A stretch of DNA of 64,000 nt, from assembly GCA_964472675.1 (NCBI GenBank), contig CAYYLO010000006.1, forward strand, positions 1-64,000, in the 5' to 3' direction. The notes under the pieces were generated by a model, which ran no database searches, was not told where the DNA came from, and worked only from the letters and a program-made list of their open reading frames with translations. Of this stretch, positions 48,383-56,400 are shown in pieces. How positions within the stretch are numbered: position 1 is the first letter of the stretch; each line of letters opens with the position of its first letter. A program made the translations under genes and the position numbers. This DNA comes from 01-FULL-43-15b sp964472675. GTDB lineage: Bacteria; Patescibacteriota; Microgenomatia; UBA8517; UBA10165.

Positions 48383-48607
48383 TTATAAACCATACATACG
48401 AAGACAACTTTTATATTTCGTTTCAAAAAGTTGACGGCCATCGGGATCAAAAGAGACAAGCTTTTTTGCTTGTTCTGAAAGATTGGCAAAGGTTTTGCGG
48501 TTTTGCTTGGAACACCACGACTTAATGATTGTAGGTCTGAGTTCAAACCAAGCAAACCAAAGAGCAAGAAGGATTCCGAAGAGAATTATAAACTTTTTGG
48601 AGGACAT
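48383..48607 (-). CDS. Small secreted or membrane-anchored protein (74 aa)
   Basis: From ATG 48607. N-terminal helix KFIILFGILLALWFAWFEL, then a small polar domain with two cysteines (KSWCSKQNRK and YKSCLRMYGL), probably disulfide-bonded. No family is recognised. The gene starts three bases after the stop of another tiny secreted protein, so the pair forms an operon. Confidence 0.6.
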   Translation of the reverse strand: MSSKKFIILFGILLALWFAWFELRPTIIKSWCSKQNRKTFANLSEQAKKLVSFDPDGRQLFETKYKSCLRMYGL

Positions 48608-48610
48608 AAG

Positions 48611-48745
48611 TTAAGGTTGTACACCAGTACAAAAGATTTTGAAAGGTAGACAAGCGGGTTCGTCGGAGAAAAGACCATAAGCAAACAATGCAAATGGCAC
48701 TGTGGCAAGAAAAATAGCAATGAGTATCTTTAAAAACCAATTCAC
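48611..48745 (-). CDS. Tiny secreted or membrane peptide (44 aa)
   Basis: From GTG (48743-48745) to TAA (48611-48613). Hydrophobic MNWFLKILIAIFLATVPFAL, then FAYGLFSDEPACLPFKIFCT and GVQP. Two cysteines nine residues apart. TATACT about 15 bases before the start may be a -10 box, making it the first gene of a two-gene operon of small exported proteins. Confidence 0.5.
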   Translation of the reverse strand: MNWFLKILIAIFLATVPFALFAYGLFSDEPACLPFKIFCTGVQP

Positions 48746-48786
48746 ATCGTCAGTATACAACTTTTTACAAAGGGAGGTGATTTACT

Positions 48787-49092
48787 ATGGCTAGTTTATT
48801 TAGACCAGGCTCTTGGTCACTCGGACCAGTCCGACTACCAGAGTTTGGAGTTACAGAAAAAATACAAAGCGCCTTTCAACCTAATAAGCCACTCACGCAA
48901 AGCGGTGGAAGCAATCTGTTTGGGAAAGGCCAACCACAAGTGCTAGGAACCCAAACACCTGGCTTCGTGTTGCCCCCCCAATCTTTTTCTAAGATTGGAC
49001 CACCAGCACCAAAGAAAGCGTTTGCACCACCTCCGGTTTCGGGTGGTGGAGGTGGAACAGCACAACCCACGCCACAAAACCAACCGAATTAA
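48787..49092 (+). CDS. Pro/Gly-rich low-complexity protein (101 aa)
   Basis: From ATG 48787 with an excellent GGGAGGTGA site. Composition is Pro, Gly, Gln and Ser rich: MASLFRPGSWSLGPVRLPEF, GTQTPGFVLPPQSFSKIGPP, then PPPVSGGGGGTAQP. No signal peptide and no membrane helix, likely disordered. The strong ribosome binding site supports a real gene. Another small frame follows after two bases. Confidence 0.6.
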   Translation: MASLFRPGSWSLGPVRLPEFGVTEKIQSAFQPNKPLTQSGGSNLFGKGQPQVLGTQTPGFVLPPQSFSKIGPPAPKKAFAPPPVSGGGGGTAQPTPQNQPN

Positions 49093-49094
49093 GC

Positions 49095-49256
49095 GTGGCC
49101 CTTACTACCTGTGAAGTCACAAATTTTAATAATGCTCCAGTAGCAGGCATAAAACCTACGTCATCCGCACCAAACTCGCCAATAAGTCCTGCTGTCTTCG
49201 AACCTCAAGTTCGTGGTCAAACTATATCACAAACTACAGCCGAAAGCATTGTTTAA
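49095..49256 (+). CDS. Small Ser/Pro-rich protein (53 aa)
   Basis: GTG 49095 to TAA 49254-49256. The peptide (MALTTCEVTNFNNAPVAGIK, PTSSAPNSPISPAVFEPQ) has a composition similar to the preceding gene. It starts two bases after that gene's stop, which suggests coupling, or that the two were once one reading frame. No ribosome binding site of its own is clear. Confidence 0.4.
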   Translation: MALTTCEVTNFNNAPVAGIKPTSSAPNSPISPAVFEPQVRGQTISQTTAESIV

Positions 49257-49311
49257 TTCTCAGAAATATGTTACAATTTTGGGTAATGTTTGGGTGCAGT
49301 CCAAGCCAGAC

Positions 49312-49341
49312 TTGACCACAACATAAGCTTTGAGCTATTCT
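49312..49341 (+). promoter_or_regulatory. Possible gyrB promoter
   Basis: TTGACC (49312-49317), an 18-base spacer and TATTCT (49336-49341), followed by a small TTCTGG-TTAT-CCAGAA hairpin before the gyrB start. Confidence 0.5.
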
Positions 49342-49384
49342 AAACATACCTTCTGGTTATCCAGAAGTTCTTTGTTGTTCATTT

Positions 49385-51295
49385 ATGCCCGTTTCATCTG
49401 CAAAAACATCTTCCTACACAGCCAAAGATATTCAAGTTCTTGAAGGGCTGGAGCCTGTCCGAAAGCGCCCGGGAATGTATATTGGCTCAACCGACGCCTC
49501 AGGGCTTCACCATCTAATAACCGAAATTTTAGACAACTCGGTTGATGAAGCTTTAGCAGGCCATGCTACAGAAATCTGGGTTGAAGTAAACGAAGACGGC
49601 TCGGCCTCCGTCAAAGATAATGGGCGCGGCATTCCTGTTGATAAACATCCCAAAACCGGAACGTCGGCGCTTGAACTTACCATGACCAAGCTTCATGCCG
49701 GAGGTAAGTTTGGCGATACTGCCTACAAAGTTTCTGGAGGTTTGCACGGAGTTGGAGCGTCAGTTGTCAACGCACTTTCCGATTGGTTGGAAGTTGAAGT
49801 GAGTAGAGACGGATATGCATGGAGACAACGCTACAAAAGGGGTGTACCCGAAGGACCTGTCAAAAAAGGGGAGAGCGTTGATAGTACCGGAACCAAGACC
49901 TCGTTTTTGCCTGACAGTACGATGTTTACCACAACTGCCTGGAATTTAAAGAACATCGAAGACTCAATAAGAAACCGCGCGTATCTTATTGCCGGCCTGA
50001 CCTTTCATTTAAACCATCCTGATGGACTTGTTAAAACTTTCTATTTTGAAGGAGGTATAAAAAGCCTGGTTGCGCACAATAACCACGAAAAGCAAACCTT
50101 AAACACTGTCGTTTACTTCAAAAAAGATACTGATGATATTTCCGCTGAAATTGCTTTGCAATATAACGATGGAATCTCTGAAAACGTGGAGTCTTTTGTC
50201 AACGTTATCAAGACCCCCGACGGCGGAACCCATTTAACCGGATTCAGGATTGGGTTAACCCGCGCGATAAACGACTACGCAAAAAAAATTGGCGTTCAAA
50301 AAGAAGTGTATGAGGCCATAACCGGAGAAGATACCCGCGAAGGCTTAACTGCTGCAATTTTTATAAAAATTCCGACAAACAACATACAGTTTGAATCCCA
50401 AACTAAAACCAAATTAAATAACCCCGAAGCGCAAGGATTTGTAGCGCAACTGGTAAACCAGGGCTTGAACACTTACTTTGAAGAAAACCCCGGCGAAGCA
50501 AGAAAAATCCTTGAAAAAGTGACGCTGGCAACGCGGGCCCGTTTGGCAGCCAGAGCGGCCAAAGATGCGGTTTTGAGAAAAGGTGCTTTAGAAGGATCTT
50601 CGCTTCCCGGAAAGTTGGCTGATTGCTCAGAAAAAGATGCTTCACTTTGTGAAATATATTTGGTTGAGGGGGACTCGGCAGGCGGCACAGCCAAAGGTGC
50701 GCGGGACCGAAAATACCAAGCCATACTCCCCATCGGCGGAAAAATTTTAAATACTGAAAGAGCTCATTTGGATAAAATCATAAAATTTGAAGAACTAAAA
50801 GATTTAATTGTTGCCCTGGGAGCCGGAATTGGAGAAACTACCAACATCGACAAACTTAGATACCACAGAATAATTATCATGACTGATGCTGACGTTGACG
50901 GTTCACACATTGCGACACTTTTAATGACTTTCTTCTACAGACACCTTCCGCAAGTTATCCAAAATGGTTATCTTTATATCGCTCTTCCACCATTATATAA
51001 AATACAACTTGGCAAAGAGGTAAAATACGCTTATAATGATGAGGAAAAGGATAAAGTTGTCGCAAGTTTGAACGGTTCGAAATTTACTATATCCAGGTAC
51101 AAAGGCTTAGGGGAAATGAATGCCGACCAACTTCGCGAAACTACAATGGATCCAGAAACAAGGACATTAAAGCAGGTTACAATTGAGGACGCAGAGGAAA
51201 CCGATAATGTCTTTACAACACTCATGGGGGAGGATGTGCCGGCCAGGAAGAAATTTATACAGACATACGCTCAATTTGCAAGTTTAGATATCTAA
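49385..51295 (+). CDS. gyrB: DNA gyrase subunit B
   Basis: A 636-residue ATPase subunit of gyrase. GHKL motifs: EILDNSVDEALAG, VKDNGRGIPVD, KVSGGLHGVGASVVNALS. The TOPRIM domain has YLVEGDSAGGTAKGARDRK, ILPIGGKILNTERA and IIMTDADVDGSHI. The C-terminal gyrase B domain is normal (SRYKGLGEMNADQL). It makes negative supercoils with GyrA. The order gyrB-hppA-gyrA places a proton pump between the two subunits. Confidence 0.96.
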   Translation: MPVSSAKTSSYTAKDIQVLEGLEPVRKRPGMYIGSTDASGLHHLITEILDNSVDEALAGHATEIWVEVNEDGSASVKDNGRGIPVDKHPKTGTSALELTMTKLHAGGKFGDTAYKVSGGLHGVGASVVNALSDWLEVEVSRDGYAWRQRYKRGVPEGPVKKGESVDSTGTKTSFLPDSTMFTTTAWNLKNIEDSIRNRAYLIAGLTFHLNHPDGLVKTFYFEGGIKSLVAHNNHEKQTLNTVVYFKKDTDDISAEIALQYNDGISENVESFVNVIKTPDGGTHLTGFRIGLTRAINDYAKKIGVQKEVYEAITGEDTREGLTAAIFIKIPTNNIQFESQTKTKLNNPEAQGFVAQLVNQGLNTYFEENPGEARKILEKVTLATRARLAARAAKDAVLRKGALEGSSLPGKLADCSEKDASLCEIYLVEGDSAGGTAKGARDRKYQAILPIGGKILNTERAHLDKIIKFEELKDLIVALGAGIGETTNIDKLRYHRIIIMTDADVDGSHIATLLMTFFYRHLPQVIQNGYLYIALPPLYKIQLGKEVKYAYNDEEKDKVVASLNGSKFTISRYKGLGEMNADQLRETTMDPETRTLKQVTIEDAEETDNVFTTLMGEDVPARKKFIQTYAQFASLDI

Positions 51296-51383
51296 ACTTG
51301 CAAACAATTTACAATTTTGCAATTTTCAATTTACAGTGAATTCTCAATGAAACATTGATGCAATGAAAATTGATTGAAAATTT
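51296..51383. repeat. AT-rich repeat upstream of hppA
   Basis: CAATTTACAATTTTGCAATTTTCAATTTACAG...GAAAATTGATTGAAAATT, nearly the tract seen at 16121 and 53400. Confidence 0.65.
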
Positions 51384-53399
51384 ATGCTAGATCCAATAGT
51401 TTTACTATCATTAATCGCCGGAGGCCTTACTCTTGTTTATGGCGGGTGGCTGGTTACCCGTATTCTTGCCGCTCCGGCAGGGGATGCCAAAATGGGCGAG
51501 ATTGCCTCGGCCATTCGTGAAGGAGCCAACGCTTACCTTTGGCGCCAAAATAAAACAGTAGCGGTTGTAGCTATTTTGTTGGCAGGACTTCTTTGGGGAC
51601 GCCTAGGGCCAACAGCCGCCGGAGGATTTTTGTTGGGAGCTTTTGCTTCAGCTTTGGCCGGGTACATTGGTATGACTATAGCTGTCCGCTCAAACGTCCG
51701 CGTGACAGAAGCAGCTAAAAAGGGTTTAGCTCAGGCTTTGGATATTGCCTTCAAGGGTGGGTCTGTCACAGGTTTGCTTGTTTCCAGCTTGGCAATACTT
51801 TCCATAGCGGGGATCCTGCTAATATCCAACCTGCAGGGATTATCTCCTGTTACCCCCTTAATATCCTTAAGCTTTGGAGGCTCTCTTATTTCAGTGTTTG
51901 CAAGACTTGGTGGAGGAATTTATACCAAAGGAGCAGACGTTGGAACAGACCTGGTCGGTAAAATCGAGGCAGCAATCCCGGAGGATGATCCCCGGAATCC
52001 CGGGGTTATTGCTGACCTGGTGGGGGACAATGTCGGAGACGATGCCGGAATGGCCGCTGACCTTTTTGAAACCTATGTCGTCACAACCGTTTCTGCTATC
52101 CTTTTGGGCATGCTTTTGTTTCCAAAAGACGGAAGCACATATCTTTTCCCTTTAAGTATTGGTGCAATTTCTTTAGTCGCTTCCGTTTTGGGAACTTTCT
52201 TCGTCGTTTTGCCCAAAAGCGGCAGAATTATGCAAGCTCTTTATCAGGGGTTGGCTGCAGCTGCGTTATTGTCTATCGCAGGATTTTTGGCCTATATCAA
52301 TATCTTCCCGCCAGTTTTGGAGAGCATCTCCAAAAACGCACTTATCGTTACTTTCCTGGTTGGTATAGTCGTCACACTCGGTCTGGTTGGAATTACTGAA
52401 TACTTCACCGGCAAAAATTCAGGCCCAGTTCGCGGATTGGCCCGCGCTTCCGCTTCCGGTCACGGAACTAATGTTATTGCCGGACTGGCTCTCTCGATGA
52501 AGTCAACCTTTCCAGCCATTTTATTAATCGCCCTGGGGATGCTGATTTCTTACCGCATGGCTGATTTATATGGAGTTGCGCTGGCTGCCGTTTCAATGCT
52601 TTCTCTAACCGGAATCGTTGTGGCTATCGACGCCTTCGGTCCCATCACCGACAACGCCGGCGGGATTGCGGAAATGAGTAGTCAGAAAGCCTCGGTCCGC
52701 AAAGTAACTGACGCACTAGACGCCGTGGGCAACACAACCAAAGCTGTTACAAAAGCATATGCCATTGGTTCCGCAGGACTTGCAGCCCTGGTGCTTTTTG
52801 CCACCTACACCCAGGAGCTGTCTACAGGACGCGGTATTACCAACTTTTCTCTATCAGACCCAATGGTACTGGTAGGCTTATTCATCGGAGGCTCCTTGCC
52901 TTATCTCTTTGGCGGACTGGCTATGGAATCTGTGGGTAAAGCAGCACAAGCCGTCGTCGTAGAAATTCGCCGACAATTTAAACAAATTAAGGGCATTATG
53001 AATGGCACAGCAAAACCGGAATACGCAAAATGCGTAGACATTGTTACCAGTGCAGCTTTGAAAGAAATGATTATTCCTGCGCTTATTCCCGTTGTTGCGC
53101 CAATTTTAGTCGGCTTCCTGCTTGGACCTAAAGCTTTGGGAGGCCTGTTGATGGGAATAATTATCACCGGACTTTTCGTTGCAGTTTCCATGACAACCGG
53201 AGGGGCAGCTTGGGATAATGCCAAAAAATATATTGAAGGCGGACATTATGGCGGCAAAGGTGGAGTTGCTCATCAAGCCGCAGTTACCGGAGACACAGTA
53301 GGCGACCCGTATAAAGACACCGCCGGCCCGGCAATTAACCCAATGATTAAAGTTGCAAATATAGTAGCCCTGTTGCTTGCACCATTCCTAGTTTCATAA
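51384..53399 (+). CDS. hppA: Membrane-bound proton-translocating pyrophosphatase
   Basis: A 671-residue polytopic membrane protein, about 16 helices. The substrate site is GADVGTDLVGKIEAAIPEDD, then DNVGDDAGMAADLFETY. ITDNAGGIAEMS and the C-terminal TTGGAAWDNAKKYIE and GDTVGDPYKDTAGPA complete the active site. GNTTKAVTKAYAIG has Lys at the position that, in this family, marks potassium-independent pumps. It hydrolyses pyrophosphate and pumps protons (or sodium), giving ion-motive force in an energy-poor cell. Confidence 0.95.
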   Translation: MLDPIVLLSLIAGGLTLVYGGWLVTRILAAPAGDAKMGEIASAIREGANAYLWRQNKTVAVVAILLAGLLWGRLGPTAAGGFLLGAFASALAGYIGMTIAVRSNVRVTEAAKKGLAQALDIAFKGGSVTGLLVSSLAILSIAGILLISNLQGLSPVTPLISLSFGGSLISVFARLGGGIYTKGADVGTDLVGKIEAAIPEDDPRNPGVIADLVGDNVGDDAGMAADLFETYVVTTVSAILLGMLLFPKDGSTYLFPLSIGAISLVASVLGTFFVVLPKSGRIMQALYQGLAAAALLSIAGFLAYINIFPPVLESISKNALIVTFLVGIVVTLGLVGITEYFTGKNSGPVRGLARASASGHGTNVIAGLALSMKSTFPAILLIALGMLISYRMADLYGVALAAVSMLSLTGIVVAIDAFGPITDNAGGIAEMSSQKASVRKVTDALDAVGNTTKAVTKAYAIGSAGLAALVLFATYTQELSTGRGITNFSLSDPMVLVGLFIGGSLPYLFGGLAMESVGKAAQAVVVEIRRQFKQIKGIMNGTAKPEYAKCVDIVTSAALKEMIIPALIPVVAPILVGFLLGPKALGGLLMGIIITGLFVAVSMTTGGAAWDNAKKYIEGGHYGGKGGVAHQAAVTGDTVGDPYKDTAGPAINPMIKVANIVALLLAPFLVS

Positions 53400-53484
53400 T
53401 TTCCAATTCTCAATTTTCAGTGAATTTTCATTGATTCAATGTTTCATTGAAAATTGTAAATTGCTAAATTGAAAATTTCCTAAT
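53400..53484. repeat. AT-rich repeat upstream of gyrA
   Basis: CCAATTCTCAATTTTCAGTG...GAAAATTGTAAATTGC, matching the tract at 51296 and at 16121, again placed just before a start codon. Confidence 0.65.
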
Positions 53485-56400
53485 ATGAAGATTGGTAAAG
53501 TACTGCCAGCTGAAATTACGCAGGAAATGCGTAAAAACTACCTCGATTACGCAATGAGTGTAATCGTTGCCCGTGCGCTTCCGGATGTCCGCGATGGGCT
53601 AAAACCCGTGCACAGAAGAATCCTCTATGCCATGCACGACATGGGCTTGCGCCCGACTTCTGCCTACACAAAATCCGCAAAAGTTGTCGGGGAAGCCATG
53701 GGTAAATACCACCCCCATGGCGACGGCCCGATTTATGATGCCATTGTCCGCCTAGCCCAAGATTTTTCCATGCGCTATACCTTAGTTGATGGGCAAGGCA
53801 ACTTTGGCTGTTTTACAAAAGACACTAAGGTTAAACTAACAGATGGAAGAGATCTCAGTTTTGGTGAACTAATTAATGAACACAAGCAGGGCAAAAAGAA
53901 TTACACCTACACTGTAAATAACTCCGGCATGATCTCTATCGCAGAGATAAAAGAACCGAGATTAACTATCAGAGATGCAGAAGTTATAAAAATTACGCTC
54001 GATAATGGTGAGGTAATCAAATGTACACCCAACCATTTATTCATGCTTAAAGACAGAAGCTACAAAGAAGCGCAGAACCTAATGAAAACAGATTCATTGA
54101 TGCCTCATTATCAAAGATTGTCTCAAACTACCGATCGCCTCAATAGAGAAGGGTATGTGTTAATTTTCCAAAGCAAAACTAAAACTTGGGTGCCTGTCCA
54201 CCACCTAGCAGACAACTACAACCTAACGCACGGTGTTTACAAGAAGAGTGCGGGGAGAGTGCGCCATCACGTAAATTTCGATAAACGCGACAATAATCCC
54301 GAAAATATTATTCGAATAGCCTGGGGGAAACACTGGGAACTTCATTACCAAAATGCCCACATAAAACATCAGGATCCAGAATACAGAGAAAAATTAGCAA
54401 AGGGTCGCGCGGACTACTGGGCAAATCCGATTGCACGTCAAAAGCAAGCTTCCAGAATGACCAATCGAAACCTCAAAAATTGGCAAGATCCTGAATACAA
54501 GCAAAATATGCGTAAAATCTTAAGCGAAGTTAACATCCAGTATATTAAGGAACATCCAGAAAAGCGACAAGAATATAGTGAGAGAGAGCAGAGAACGCTC
54601 AAGAGATTGTGGCAAGATCCTGAATACCGAGCTTTCATGCATGAAAAAATTATAAAAGGGAACAAAAACCACACCGCTAACAATACAGGTAGGTTGAAAT
54701 TCTTAAATATTTGCAAGGAAGTCGTTAAAAAGTTTTCAACCTTAAACGAAGAACACTACAACAAATTACGAAACGAAATCTATCCCTACGGTTCTGCGCC
54801 TTATTGGACAACCGGACTAAAAAATTATTTTTCTGACAATCCAGATATGGTAAGGCTTGAGATTAATGGGAATCATAAGGTTATAAACATTGAAAATCTG
54901 GCCACAAGAGAAGATGTGTATGATCTCACAATCGATAATTATCATAATTTTGCTCTAGCTGCGGGAGTTTTTGTACACAATTCAGTCGACGGCGACCCTC
55001 CGGCGGCAATGCGGTACTGCATTACTGGCGATGCGCTGGTCATTACAAATGGTGGACTCAAACAAATTCGGGAGCTCTCTGATAACAACCTTGAGGATAT
55101 AAATACACAAGTTGTTTCTCTTAATAAATCTATAAACACAGCCTCAAAGTGGTTCAATTGTGGCAAACATCAAACCATCAAATTAACCACAAGACATGGT
55201 TTTTGCTTGCAAGGAACATACAATCATCCTGTTTTAACTTGGAAGCAAGACCCCCGAACCGGAAAACCTGGTTATGAATGGAAGCTTCTTGACCAAGTAG
55301 CCATTGGAGACGTGGTCATTATTGACAGAACACCGGATGTTTTGTGGCCAGCCAAACCAATAAGCCTCGAAAAATTTACTCCAACAAACTCCAACTATCG
55401 CACAAAGAAGCGTGAACTGCCAAAAACCCTTAACAAAAAACTGGCTTTTTTAATTGGCTCTTTGGTTGCAGAAGGAACACTTAGCACAAAGAAATTCGAG
55501 TTTTGCAACTCAGACCGGAAATGGATTCGTTTATTTGAGCAATACTGGAAGGATCTTTTCCCCGACTCAAACTTACATAGATTTGAGCGAAAGCCATACG
55601 TGAGACTTGAAATGCATTGTTTGTATACTTTGGAGTTCCTTAAAAATCTGGGTCTTGCACCATCAAAATCGCCGAGCCGACAAATTCCCCATACAATACT
55701 TCAATCGTCAAAAGCCGTAGTAGCATCTTTTCTTCAGGCATATTTTGAAGGTGACGGAAGTATCTCAAGTAGTAAAAAGATGGTCGAGCTGTCAGCTATT
55801 TCAAAAAGCGAGAGACTTATTCAGGAGCTGCAAATAACTCTTCTTAGATTCGGAATAGCCTCAACGAAACGTTTCGATAAGTACCGAAATATTCATAAAC
55901 TTTACCTTCGGGGACTTAAAAACTACAAACTGTTTAGCAAATATATTGGCTTCTTTTCAAGACAAAAACGCCAGAAACTAGCCGCGGTTATAGATAATCT
56001 TTGGAAAGACTCGTCGCTGATGGACTCTGTTCCATATTTGCGGGAGTATGTCTTAAACAATATTGATCTATCTTTGAAATATGACCAGCGAGTGTATGCT
56101 GAAAAACACAATTTCAACACTTATTCTAATCTAGCCAGCAACCAGGAGCGAATCTCTCGCCTTACAACTCCTATCTTAAAAGAAGAGGTCAAAAGACTTT
56201 TTACGGATCTTCTTGAAAATAACTATCTCTTCGATCGGGTTACTTCGGTTGAGGATGGAGGAATTCAACAAGTCTATTCGATAAGAGTTGATAGTACGTG
56301 CCACTCGTTTGTTGCAAATGGTTTCATAAACCACAACACGGAAGTACGGCCAGCAAAAATTTCTGAAGAACTCTTGCGGGACATCGAAAAAGAAACGGTA

